Shown here: piece after piece, positions 19,615-27,898 of the stretch
Layout of the letters: every line of letters begins with the position of its first letter
Numbering within the stretch: the first letter of the stretch is position 1
Source: Hyphomicrobiales bacterium
Lineage (GTDB): Bacteria > Pseudomonadota > Alphaproteobacteria > Rhizobiales > Rhizobiaceae
Assembly (NCBI GenBank): GCA_017305935.1
Contig: JAFKJU010000016.1
Location: forward strand, 142,151-206,150
Direction: 5' to 3'
Length of the DNA: 64,000 nucleotides
Made by a program: the position numbers and the translations under genes
The notes under the pieces: generated by a model
What the model saw: only the letters and a program-made list of their open reading frames with translations
Databases searched by the model: none
What the model was told of the DNA's origin: nothing

Positions 19615-21417
19615 TGCGGCGGCATCCTCGACGGCCGGATCGGGCATTTCGTCGTAGTCGTCCACCTGGCGTTTCGGCTTGAGCAGCGGCTCCGGCTTGA
19701 CCGGGCGCGAAAAGAGCATGTGCCGCCCGGCCTGCAGGCCGTCGGTCGCCTGCAGCACCAGGCGCTCCTCGTCGCGGCGGCGGATGTCGTCGCCGATGGC
19801 GGTGGCCTGTTCCTCGCCGAGCCCCAGAGCCTCCAGCGTGCGCCGTCCGAACAGCAGACCCGATTCCAGCGTCTCGCGCAATTCGTAATCCACCCCTTGC
19901 GCCCGCAGCGAAAGGGTGTGGACGCGGTCGTAGGAGCGGACGAAAAGCTGGGCCTGCGGAAAATCCGAACGGATCAGCGCCACGATGCGGTCGGTGATTT
20001 CCGGCTTGTGGGTGCAGACGGCGATCAGCTTGGCCTTCTCGATGCCGGCGGCCAGCAGCACGTCCTTGCGGGTGCCGTCGCCGAAATAAATGCGGAAGCC
20101 GAAGCTCGAGGCCTGGCGCACGCGGTCGGCCGAGAAATCGATGACGGTGACGTCTCGCCCGCCGGCCAGGAGAATTTGCGAGGCGATCTGGCCGAAACGC
20201 GAGAAGCCGATCATCAGCACATCGGAGCCGGCGCCCTCGAAATCCTCGTCCATCTCCTCATGCGCTTCTCCGGTGAGGAAGCGCCGCGACAGGCGCGCCG
20301 CCAGTGGCGTCAGCGCCATGGAGAGCGTGACGATGGCCGCGAGCAATGAAGCGTCGGCATTCGACATCAACGAATGCGCCGCAGCGGTGGTAAACAGCAC
20401 GAAGCCGAATTCGCCGCCCTGCGGCAGCAGGAAGGCGATGCGCACGGCATCGTTATGGCTGGAGCCGCCGGCGCGGCAGACGCCGTAGATCACCAGCCCC
20501 TTGAGCAGCATCACCGCCGGCACGGCGATCAGGATCGTCGCCGCCTTGTCGAGGATGACGGCGAGATCGAGCGACAGGCCGACGCCGATGAAGAACAGGC
20601 CGAGCAGAATGCCGCGAAACGGCTCGATATCGGCTTCCAGTTCGTGACGATAGGAGGATTCGGCCAGCATCACCCCGGAGAGGAAGGCGCCCATGGCCAT
20701 CGACAGACCTGCCGCCTGGATCAGCGTCGCGAAGCCGATGACGACGAGCAGGGCGGCGGCGATCATCACCTCGCGCGCCCCGGTGCGGGCGATGACCTGG
20801 AACAGCGGCGTCAGCAGGAAGCGCCCGGCCAGCACCGTCACCGAAACCGCCGCCACCGCGATGGCGAAGCTTTGCAGCGGCGAGCCGCTGCTGTCCACGC
20901 CGCCGTCGAGAATGGTGATCAGCGCCAGAAGCGGCACGATCGCCAGATCCTGGAACAGCAGGATGCAGAAGGACAATTGCCCGTAGCGGGTATTGAGATC
21001 GCCAGATTCGCCGAGGATCTGCAGCGAAAAGGCGGTGGAGGAGAGCGCGAGGCCGAAACCGGCGACCAGTCCCGCCTTCCACTCGACCCCGAAGACGAGC
21101 GCCAGCGCAAACAGCGCCGCGCCGCTCACCAGCACCTGCGCCAGCCCGATCCCGAAGATGTCGCGGCGCAATTGCCAGAGCCGCGAGGGTTTCAGCTCCA
21201 GGCCGATGACGAACAGCAGGAAGACGACGCCGAGTTCGGCGACGCTCAATATGTCCTCGCCGTCATGGATGAGGCCGAGGAGGGGGCCGATGACGACGCC
21301 GGCGGCGAGATAGCCGAGCACGGTGCCGAGCCCCAGCTTCTTGAACAGCGGCGCGGAAACGACCGCGCCGCCGAGCAGGACAAGGGCTTCGGAAAACACG
21401 GGATGGGCGGATGACAT
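19609..21417 (-). CDS. Kef-type monovalent cation:proton antiporter (CPA2) with TrkA-N domain
   Basis: The 602-residue protein has an N-terminal Na/H-exchanger domain of about 12 membrane segments (residues ~1-380, e.g. GTVLGYLAAGVVIGP) followed by a cytoplasmic NAD-binding TrkA-N domain with the Rossmann loop GFSRFGQIA near residue 410. This is the KefB/KefC/YbaL arrangement, which exports K+ or Na+ in exchange for H+ and is often gated by NAD(H) or glutathione adducts. No KefF/G partner is adjacent. The frame is open a further 29 codons upstream, but the ATG at 21417 (MSSAHPVF) fits the family. It is divergent from pmbA. Confidence 0.92.
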   Translation of the reverse strand: MSSAHPVFSEALVLLGGAVVSAPLFKKLGLGTVLGYLAAGVVIGPLLGLIHDGEDILSVAELGVVFLLFVIGLELKPSRLWQLRRDIFGIGLAQVLVSGAALFALALVFGVEWKAGLVAGFGLALSSTAFSLQILGESGDLNTRYGQLSFCILLFQDLAIVPLLALITILDGGVDSSGSPLQSFAIAVAAVSVTVLAGRFLLTPLFQVIARTGAREVMIAAALLVVIGFATLIQAAGLSMAMGAFLSGVMLAESSYRHELEADIEPFRGILLGLFFIGVGLSLDLAVILDKAATILIAVPAVMLLKGLVIYGVCRAGGSSHNDAVRIAFLLPQGGEFGFVLFTTAAAHSLMSNADASLLAAIVTLSMALTPLAARLSRRFLTGEAHEEMDEDFEGAGSDVLMIGFSRFGQIASQILLAGGRDVTVIDFSADRVRQASSFGFRIYFGDGTRKDVLLAAGIEKAKLIAVCTHKPEITDRIVALIRSDFPQAQLFVRSYDRVHTLSLRAQGVDYELRETLESGLLFGRRTLEALGLGEEQATAIGDDIRRRDEERLVLQATDGLQAGRHMLFSRPVKPEPLLKPKRQVDDYDEMPDPAVEDAAAS

Positions 21418-21533
21418 GGGTTTCGTCTCGTCTGGTATGGCGTCTGCAAGGGCAGGCGCGGGGGAATCGGCCGCCTTGCCCTTGATGCTTTTGGATGCGC
21501 ACAATAAATGGAACCGGAACGAAAGGCCAAATC

Positions 21534-22880
21534 ATGTCTTCTGAAATCGATTCTGCCCCGCTTCTGTCCCGTGCCGCCGAATTGATCGAGCTTGCCCGCG
21601 CCGCCGGCGCCGACAAGGCCGATGCCGTGGTGGTGCGCTCGCGCGCTCGCTCGGTCAGCGTTCGTCTCGGCAAGGTCGAGGGCGTCGATGCCTCCGAAAG
21701 CGACGATTTCTCGTTGCGCGTCTTTGTCGGCGACAAGGTTGCCAGCGTCTCGGCAACGCCCGGCGCCGATCTCCGGGCGATCGCCGAGCGTGCCGTCGCC
21801 ATGGCCCGCGTCTCGCCGGAAGACCCCTATGCCTGCCTTGCCGACGAGGCCGATCTGTCCCGCGACTATCCTGATCTCGACCTGTTCGATCCGACGGAGG
21901 TGTCGGCCGAGGAATTGACCGAGGCGGCGCTTACGACCGAAGCGGCCGCCCTCGATGTCTCCGGCGTCTCCAATTCGGCGGGCGCTTCGGCCTCCGCCGG
22001 CATGGGCGGGCTGGTGCTGGTCACCTCGCATGGTTTTTCCGGCAGCTATGCCGGCTCGCGTTTCGGCCGTTCGGTCAGCGTCATCGCCGGCGAAGGCACC
22101 GGCATGGAGCGCGACTACGATTTCGACAGCCGCCTCTATTACGCCGATCTCGACGGCGCCGCCGAGATCGGCAGGCGCGCCGGCGAGCGGGTGGTCAAGC
22201 GGCTGAACCCGCGCCAGGTGGCGACCGCGAAGAACGTCACCGTCGTCTTCGATCCGCGCGTGGCGCGCGGTTTCGTCGGCCATCTTGCCGGCGCGATCAA
22301 CGGCGCGTCCGTCGCTCGCAAGACCAGTTTCTTGCGTGACATGATGGGTAAGCAGGTCCTTGCGTCGGGTCTGAGCCTCACCGACGATCCGCTGATCCGT
22401 CGCGGTTCCGCCTCGCGGCCCTTCGACGGCGAGGGCGTCACCGGCCGCAGGCTCGCCATGGTCGAGGACGGCATTCTCAAGCATTGGTTCCTGTCGACCT
22501 CGACCGCCCGCCAGCTCGGCCTGAAGACCAACGGGCGCGGTGTGCGCGGCGGAAATCTCGTCAATCCCGCCTCCACCAATCTCCTGCTCGATCCGGGCAG
22601 CCGGACGCCGCAGGAACTGATCGCCTCGGTCGGCACCGGCCTTTATGTCACCGAACTGATCGGACAGGGGGTCAACATGGTCACCGGCGAATATAGCCGC
22701 GGCGCCACCGGTTTCTGGATCGAGAACGGCGAGCTCGCCTTTCCGGTCGCCGAGGTCACCATCGCCTCGAACCTCAAGGACATGCTCCTCAAGGTCACGC
22801 CGGCCGATGACATCGACTACAGCTTCTCGATCGCGGCCCCGACGCTCGCCATCGAGGGCATGACGCTGGCAGGCCTCTGA
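21534..22880 (+). CDS. pmbA: TldD/PmbA family metallopeptidase subunit (TldE)
   Basis: PmbA/TldE forms a heterodimeric protease with TldD that matures peptides such as microcin B17 and degrades CcdA in E. coli. The 448-residue protein shows the family N-terminal domain (ADAVVVRSRARSVSVRLGKVEGVDASE) and the C-terminal GLYVTELIGQGVNMVTGEYSRGATGFWIENGEL block. The HExxH-type zinc site belongs to TldD, which is not in this window. An upstream ATG at 21495 is in frame, but the ATG at 21534 follows GAAAGG and matches family length. It overlaps the next start by one base (TGATG), so it leads the envelope operon. Confidence 0.95.
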   Translation: MSSEIDSAPLLSRAAELIELARAAGADKADAVVVRSRARSVSVRLGKVEGVDASESDDFSLRVFVGDKVASVSATPGADLRAIAERAVAMARVSPEDPYACLADEADLSRDYPDLDLFDPTEVSAEELTEAALTTEAAALDVSGVSNSAGASASAGMGGLVLVTSHGFSGSYAGSRFGRSVSVIAGEGTGMERDYDFDSRLYYADLDGAAEIGRRAGERVVKRLNPRQVATAKNVTVVFDPRVARGFVGHLAGAINGASVARKTSFLRDMMGKQVLASGLSLTDDPLIRRGSASRPFDGEGVTGRRLAMVEDGILKHWFLSTSTARQLGLKTNGRGVRGGNLVNPASTNLLLDPGSRTPQELIASVGTGLYVTELIGQGVNMVTGEYSRGATGFWIENGELAFPVAEVTIASNLKDMLLKVTPADDIDYSFSIAAPTLAIEGMTLAGL

Positions 22881-23677
22881 TGGGCGATGCGGCCGGCTCC
22901 TGGGCGGAGGATCTCGATCTCATTCGCGCCGCCGCCAGCGCCGCCGGCGAAGTCGCGATGGGCTTCTTCGGCAAATCGCCGGAGGTCTGGTACAAGAACG
23001 AGAACCGTTCGCCGGTCAGCGCCGCCGATTTCGCCGCAAACGAAAAGCTGGCGCAGATGCTGCGCGCCGCCCGGCCGAATTACGGCTGGCTGTCGGAAGA
23101 AACCGAAGATGATGCCGCCCGTCTCGGCTGCGAGACGCTGTTCGTGGTCGATCCCATCGACGGCACCCGCGCCTTCATCGCCGGGCTGGACACCTGGTGC
23201 GTCAGCGTCGCGGTGGTGCATCGCGCCGTCCCGGTGGCCGGCGTGCTGGTCGCGCCGGCGCTCGGCGAGGATTTCTGGGCCGCGGCCGGCGCGGGCGCCT
23301 GGAAGAACGGCAAGGCCATCTCCGTTTCGGCACCGGTGCGCGGCGCCCGCCTGCAGCTTGCCGCACCCGAAGACATCGTGTCCCGTTTCGAACCCGGTTT
23401 CCGCGCCGGGGTCGAGCGTATCCGCCATGTGCCCTCGCTTGCCTACCGGCTCGCCATGATCGCCGACGGACGCATCGACGGTACGCTGGTCAAGAAGAAC
23501 TCCCATGACTGGGATCTGGCCGCCGCCGACATCATTCTCGCCGAAGCCGGCGGGCAACTGGTGGGGTTGGAGGGCAGGCCGCTCGCCTACAACCGGGAAA
23601 CCGTCGCCCACGATACGCTTTGCGCAGCCTCCGCCGAGGTTCTGCCGCATCTGCTGGCCAATCTGACGCGGATCTGA
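22880..23677 (+). CDS. inositol monophosphatase / CysQ-like phosphatase
   Basis: The 265-residue protein belongs to the lithium-sensitive IMPase superfamily. It has the metal-binding motifs WLSEET (near 72-77), DPIDGTRAF (near 91-99) and DWDLAAADII (near 209-218). These support Mg-dependent hydrolysis of a small phosphate such as inositol phosphate or PAP; motif identity does not separate the options. It is translationally coupled to pmbA and followed by the DUF4170 gene. This gene order recurs in Rhizobiales from memory, which hints at an envelope or sulfur role, but that is inference. Confidence 0.92.
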   Translation: MGDAAGSWAEDLDLIRAAASAAGEVAMGFFGKSPEVWYKNENRSPVSAADFAANEKLAQMLRAARPNYGWLSEETEDDAARLGCETLFVVDPIDGTRAFIAGLDTWCVSVAVVHRAVPVAGVLVAPALGEDFWAAAGAGAWKNGKAISVSAPVRGARLQLAAPEDIVSRFEPGFRAGVERIRHVPSLAYRLAMIADGRIDGTLVKKNSHDWDLAAADIILAEAGGQLVGLEGRPLAYNRETVAHDTLCAASAEVLPHLLANLTRI

Positions 23678-23744
23678 AACGTTGACCTTTCGGGAAAAAT
23701 CTCGCATGTGACTTGCCGAGGGAGTGAAGTTCGGGAAAAGGCAA

Positions 23745-23981
23745 ATGATGCAGACCAACGACAAGAAGCAGCTCCTCCACCTGGTATTCGGCGGCGAGCT
23801 GGACGACCTCACCAAGGTCGAGTTCCGCAATCTCAAGGATCTGGACATCGTCGGGATCTTTCCTGATTACGCGACCGCGCTGAGCGCCTGGAAGGCCAAG
23901 GCACAGCAGACCGTCGACAACGCGCATATGCGCTATTTCATCGTCCACATGCACAAGCTGCTCACTCCGGACGAGGCATGA
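23745..23981 (+). CDS. DUF4170 family protein
   Basis: The 78-residue protein matches the small alphaproteobacterial DUF4170 family: HLVFGGELDDLTKVEFRNLKDLDIVGIFPDYATALSAWK and the late YFIVHMHKLL. The function is unknown. The ATG at 23745 is preceded by GGGAAAAGG, so it is preferred over an upstream GTG at 23724. It has no signal peptide and is probably cytoplasmic. Its place between the IMPase-like gene and waaA suggests a link to the lipopolysaccharide block. Confidence 0.9.
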   Translation: MMQTNDKKQLLHLVFGGELDDLTKVEFRNLKDLDIVGIFPDYATALSAWKAKAQQTVDNAHMRYFIVHMHKLLTPDEA

Positions 23982-24221
23982 CGGGCTGGGTGGGATCGCT
24001 GTCGCGGTTCTGCCCGATATGACAGGCCGGGGCATTTCCACACGTTCCTCGGGACGGCGGGAAATCCTCCGGACAAGGAAACGACTGGATTGCGGCGCAG
24101 GCGCGCCCCCACATCGTTTCGCCGCACCGGCACCGATCCGTTTACGACGTCGAAAAAGACTGATGACATTGGGGAGTTGGCATTTGAAGGCGATGATGGG
24201 CGCGGGCCGGAGCGACGGCCA
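23982..24221. other. 240-base gap between DUF4170 and waaA
   Basis: No supported gene. A 14-codon reading frame starts at an ATG overlapping the DUF4170 stop (ATGA) and ends near 24021; it is too short to judge. Several longer frames run through but look like random Arg-rich translations. My recollection is that some relatives carry an extra acyltransferase-type gene near here, so a remnant is conceivable but not shown. Confidence 0.35.
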
Positions 24222-25541
24222 ATGAGCAGTGGTGTGGCGCGCGCGGCACTCACCGGCTATCGCTGGGCAGGCATGGTCGCCTATCCGCTGATCGGCCCCT
24301 ATCTCGCGCTGCGCGCCGCCAAGGGCAAGGAAGACCGGGCGCGCCGCGGCGAGCGCTTCGGCCATGCCAGCCTGCCGCGCCCGCAGGGGCCGCTGATCTG
24401 GTTCCATGCGGCCAGCGTCGGCGAGACCAATGCGGTGGTGCCGCTGATCCGCGAGATGCGCCGCCGCGAAATCAACGTCGTGCTGACCACCGGCACCATC
24501 ACCTCCGCCAAGGTTGCCGAAAGCCGGCTGGGCGCCGATGCCATGCATCAATACGTGCCGCTCGACCTCAAGCCCGCCGTTTCGCGGTTCCTCGATTACT
24601 GGCAGCCGGATGTCGCCATCATCGCCGAATCCGAGATCTGGCCGACGACCATCATGGAACTGGGCCGCCGTCATATTCCGCAGGTGCTGGTGAATGCCCG
24701 CATGTCGGATCGCTCCTTCGCCCGCTGGCGCAAGCGCCCCGCGATCGCCGAGGCGCTGTTCGAGCATCTGGCGCTGGTGATTGCCCAGTCGGATGTCGAT
24801 GCCGAGCGCTTCCGCGATCTCGGGGCCCTGCCGGTGATGGTCTCCGGCAATCTCAAGGTCGACAACGACATGCCGCCGCACAACCCGGAGGATCTCGCGC
24901 GTTATCGCGGCCAGATCGGCGCGCGCAAGACCTGGGCGGCGATCTCCACCTTCGAGGGCGAGGAAATGGCCGCCGCCACCGTGCATCGCACGCTGAAGGA
25001 ACGCGACGGCCTGCTGACCATCGTCGTGCCGCGCCATCCCGAACGCTGCGACGAGCTGGAAAAGGCGCTGGTCGAAAAGGGATTGAAGGTGGCGCGCCGC
25101 ACCCGCAACGATGCCCTGACCCCCGATGTCGATATCTTCCTCGGCGATACCATCGGCGAGATGGGGCTTTACCTCGGCCTGACCGAAGTCGCCTTCGTCG
25201 GCCGCTCGATGTTCGCCGAAGGCGGGCAGAACCCGCTGGAGCCCGCCATGCTCGGCTGCGCCGTGCTCTCCGGCGGCCATGTGCAGAATTTCCGCGACAC
25301 CTATCAGCGGCTGGCGCGCAATGGCAGCGCCCGCATGGTGCGCGATGTCGAGATGCTGGTGAAGGCGGTGCACTACCTGCTGACCAACGACGCCGCCCGC
25401 CAGTCGATGATCAAGGCCGGGCTCGACACCGTGCAGGACATGCGCGGCGCGCTGATCTCCACCGTCAAGGGGCTGGAGCCCTATATCAATCCGCTCACCG
25501 TCAAGGCGCGCCTGCATCCGCGCGCCGCCGCCCCGGCCTGA
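24222..25541 (+). CDS. waaA: 3-deoxy-D-manno-octulosonic acid transferase
   Basis: WaaA (KdtA) transfers Kdo from CMP-Kdo to lipid IVA at the inner membrane. The 439-residue GT-B glycosyltransferase has the N-terminal membrane-associated helix (YPLIGPYLALRAAKGKED), the substrate-binding block IWFHAASVGETNAVVPLI with the catalytic Glu, AESEIWP near 130, and the late FAEGGQNPLEPAMLGC segment. The ORF is open 44 codons upstream, but MSSGVARAAL at 24222 fits family starts. It precedes the HAD gene and lpxK on the same strand. Confidence 0.95.
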   Translation: MSSGVARAALTGYRWAGMVAYPLIGPYLALRAAKGKEDRARRGERFGHASLPRPQGPLIWFHAASVGETNAVVPLIREMRRREINVVLTTGTITSAKVAESRLGADAMHQYVPLDLKPAVSRFLDYWQPDVAIIAESEIWPTTIMELGRRHIPQVLVNARMSDRSFARWRKRPAIAEALFEHLALVIAQSDVDAERFRDLGALPVMVSGNLKVDNDMPPHNPEDLARYRGQIGARKTWAAISTFEGEEMAAATVHRTLKERDGLLTIVVPRHPERCDELEKALVEKGLKVARRTRNDALTPDVDIFLGDTIGEMGLYLGLTEVAFVGRSMFAEGGQNPLEPAMLGCAVLSGGHVQNFRDTYQRLARNGSARMVRDVEMLVKAVHYLLTNDAARQSMIKAGLDTVQDMRGALISTVKGLEPYINPLTVKARLHPRAAAPA

Positions 25542-25559
25542 GCCGCATCCATTACCCGC

Positions 25560-25565
25560 AGGAGG
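25560..25565 (+). promoter_or_regulatory. strong Shine-Dalgarno ahead of the HAD gene
   Basis: AGGAGG lies eight bases before the ATG at 25574, one of the best ribosome sites in the window. It fixes that start. Confidence 0.8.
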
Positions 25566-25573
25566 AATCGCCC

Positions 25574-26293
25574 ATGCCATCGCCCCGCATCAAGGCCATC
25601 CTGTTCGACAAGGACGGAACCCTGCTCGACTATGCCAAGAGCTGGCTGCCGGTGAATCGCGAGCTTGCCCTGTTCGCCGCGCGTGGCGACGAAACGCTGG
25701 CCGCGCAACTGCTGCTCGGCTGCGGCATGGATCCCGAAACCGGCCATGTGGTGCCCGACAGCCTGCTGGCCGCCGGCAATACGGTCGAGATCGCCCATGG
25801 ACTGGTCGCCGCCGGCTCGCCGATTGCAACCGACGAACTGATCGCCGAGCTCGACGCCCTCTTTGCCACCGGCGCCGACCGGGCGGTGGCCGTCACCGAT
25901 CTCGGCCCCTATTTCGCCGGGCTGAAGGCCAAGGGTTATTATCTCGGCGTCGCCTCCAGCGACAACGAGCGCTCGATCCGCGCCACCGCCGAGCGCTTCG
26001 GCTTCGCCGCCTTTCTCGATTACGTCGCCGGCTATGACAGCGGCTACGGCGTCAAGCCGGAGCCCGGCATGTTGCTCGGCTTCTGCGCCGCCGTCGGCGT
26101 CATTCCCGAAGAGGTGGTGATGGTCGGCGACAACAATCACGACATGCATATGGGCCGCAATGCCGGCGCCGGCATGACGGTTGCGGTGCTGACCGGCACC
26201 GGCTCCCGCGCCTCGCTCTCCGCCGCCAGCGACCATTGCCTCAACGACATCACCGAGCTGGAAAGCGTTCTCCCGGCCCTCGAAGTGGCGTGA
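25574..26293 (+). CDS. HAD-family phosphatase (phosphoglycolate phosphatase-like)
   Basis: The 239-residue protein has motif [11 protein letters not shown] (9-18), a helical C1-type cap (about 20-100), motif II VASSDN (about 125), the Lys of motif III in GVKPEPGM and motif [15 protein letters not shown] (about 181-193). It is a typical haloacid-dehalogenase phosphatase of the Gph type; the substrate is not fixed by sequence. It sits between waaA and lpxK with short gaps (32 and 4 bases), so it is very probably co-transcribed with the lipid A genes. It lacks the cap-less form of the Kdo-8-P phosphatase KdsC, so that role is unlikely. Confidence 0.92.
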   Translation: MPSPRIKAILFDKDGTLLDYAKSWLPVNRELALFAARGDETLAAQLLLGCGMDPETGHVVPDSLLAAGNTVEIAHGLVAAGSPIATDELIAELDALFATGADRAVAVTDLGPYFAGLKAKGYYLGVASSDNERSIRATAERFGFAAFLDYVAGYDSGYGVKPEPGMLLGFCAAVGVIPEEVVMVGDNNHDMHMGRNAGAGMTVAVLTGTGSRASLSAASDHCLNDITELESVLPALEVA

Positions 26294-26297
26294 CCGG

Positions 26298-27335
26298 ATG
26301 ATTTCGGAAGCGCCGCCTTTCTGGTGGACAAAACCCGGCCTGCGGGCGTGGCTGCTCTGGCCCGCCTCGTTCCTCTATGGCCGCGTCGCCCGCTATCGCA
26401 TGAACCACGGCAAGCGGGCCGCCATTCCCGTGCCGGTGGTCTGCGTCGGCAATTTCACCGTCGGCGGCGCCGGCAAGACGCCGACCGCCATGGCGCTGGC
26501 CAAGGCGGCGAAGGAGAAGGGGCTGAAGCCCGGTTTCCTCAGCCGTGGCTATGGCGGCTCGCTCGACGTGACCACGCTGGTCGATCCCGACCGCCACCGC
26601 GCCGTCGATGTCGGCGATGAGCCGCTGCTTCTGGCGCGCGAGGCGACGACCGTCGTCTGCCGCCGCCGGGTCGAGGGGGCGAAAAGGCTGGTCGCCGAGG
26701 GCGTCGACGTCATCATCATGGATGACGGCTTCCAGAGCGCGCGGCTGACGGTCGATTACGCGCTGATCGTGGTCGACAGCCGACGTGGCATCGGCAACGG
26801 CCATGTCGTGCCGGGCGGCCCGGTGCGCGCGCCGATCCGCACCCAGCTTCGCCATGCCTCGGCGCTGATGGTGGTCGGCAGCGGTTCGGCGGCGGACCGG
26901 CTGGTGCGCCAGGCGGCGCGCATGGGAAAAAGCGTGGTCATCGGCGCGCTCGGCACCCATCCCGAGCCCGATCTCGCGGGCCGCAAGGTCTTCGCCTATG
27001 CCGGTATCGCCGACCCGGACAAATTCTTCCGCACTGTCGAGGCGCTCGGCGCCGTCATCGCCGGAAAACGCGTCTTCGGCGACCACCATCACCTCTCCGA
27101 CGACGAAATCGCCGACCTGATCGCCGACGCCGCCAAGCAGGACGCACTGCTGGTCACCACCGCCAAGGACCTCGTCCGCCTCACCGACCATCACGGCAAG
27201 GCCGAGGAACTGGCCCACCTTTCCCGCGTCGTCACCGTCGAGATGACGTTCGATAATCCGCATGCGCCGGGGCAGATTCTGGATGCAGCGGCGAAAGTGG
27301 CGAAGGCGCGGATGCTGGCGGGGGGGAGGGATTAA
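26298..27335 (+). CDS. lpxK: tetraacyldisaccharide 4'-kinase
   Basis: LpxK phosphorylates the 4' position of the lipid A disaccharide at the inner membrane. The 345-residue protein has a hydrophobic N-terminal helix ([14 protein letters not shown]), the Walker A GGAGKTPT near residues 55-62, the SRGYGG loop, the DDGFQ motif near 145 and a C-terminal [12 protein letters not shown] segment typical of LpxK. It starts four bases after the HAD stop. A mosaic repeat begins directly after its stop codon. Confidence 0.96.
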   Translation: MISEAPPFWWTKPGLRAWLLWPASFLYGRVARYRMNHGKRAAIPVPVVCVGNFTVGGAGKTPTAMALAKAAKEKGLKPGFLSRGYGGSLDVTTLVDPDRHRAVDVGDEPLLLAREATTVVCRRRVEGAKRLVAEGVDVIIMDDGFQSARLTVDYALIVVDSRRGIGNGHVVPGGPVRAPIRTQLRHASALMVVGSGSAADRLVRQAARMGKSVVIGALGTHPEPDLAGRKVFAYAGIADPDKFFRTVEALGAVIAGKRVFGDHHHLSDDEIADLIADAAKQDALLVTTAKDLVRLTDHHGKAEELAHLSRVVTVEMTFDNPHAPGQILDAAAKVAKARMLAGGRD

Positions 27336-27584
27336 CCCCTCACCCTACAAGCGGGGCGAGGGACTTGCCCCACGCAGCGTCATCGTTTTGGGAAGCCCAT
27401 GCGGCGTATCCCCTTCTCCTCATGAGGGAGAATGGGTTTGAGGCAAGCTTTCGTTCCATGCGGTCGACTTGTCGCGCGCGGAAAGGGACTTGGCCCGTAA
27501 GCATGACTTGTTTGAGGAAACCGATGCCTCCCGTTCCTTCGTCCCGCGTACGGGGAGAAGGTGGCCGGCAAACCGGATGAGGGG
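27336..27584. repeat. 249-base intergenic mosaic repeat with inverted ends
   Basis: The ends CCCCTCACCC (27336-27345) and GGATGAGGGG (27575-27584) are imperfect inverted repeats (9 of 10). Inside are a palindromic TCTCCTCATGAGGGAGA near 27415-27430 and two related AGGGACTTG segments near 27359 and 27485. The sequence resembles the interspersed mosaic elements of rhizobial genomes from memory. It starts immediately at the lpxK stop and ends 16 bases before the DUF2093 stop, so it fills the convergent gap. I see no coding potential. Confidence 0.7.
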
Positions 27585-27599
27585 CCTATCGCGGTTCGA

Positions 27600-27833
27600 T
27601 CAATTCCGCTGCTGGATCGGCAAAGCCCCGGCGCGCTTGTCGGCCTCCAGCGAGGCGGATGCGTCGGCATAGGGCTCCTGCCGGGCCACACTCCAGTAGC
27701 GCAGCTCGTCGAGCGGGATGTGCTTGCCGGTCATCGCGCAGGTGACATAGTGGCCGGGCGACAGGATCTGGAAGTCGGCATCGAGATATTTGATCTTCGC
27801 TTCCGTATTGCCGAAGCCTTCGAAACGGTTCAT
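27600..27833 (-). CDS. DUF2093 family protein
   Basis: The 77-residue protein matches the small alphaproteobacterial DUF2093 family (EAKIKYLDADFQILSPGHYVTCAMTGKHIPLDELRYWSVARQEPY). The function is unknown. The ATG at 27833 follows AGGAGAG, which fixes the start inside a much longer unrelated open frame. It lies 65 bases downstream of mutL on the same strand and may be in its operon. Confidence 0.92.
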   Translation of the reverse strand: MNRFEGFGNTEAKIKYLDADFQILSPGHYVTCAMTGKHIPLDELRYWSVARQEPYADASASLEADKRAGALPIQQRN

Positions 27834-27898
27834 GCGCACTCTCCTGCCGCGGATCATCGGATTGCCATACTCCGAGCGTCGCCCGATTTCCAGTTTTT

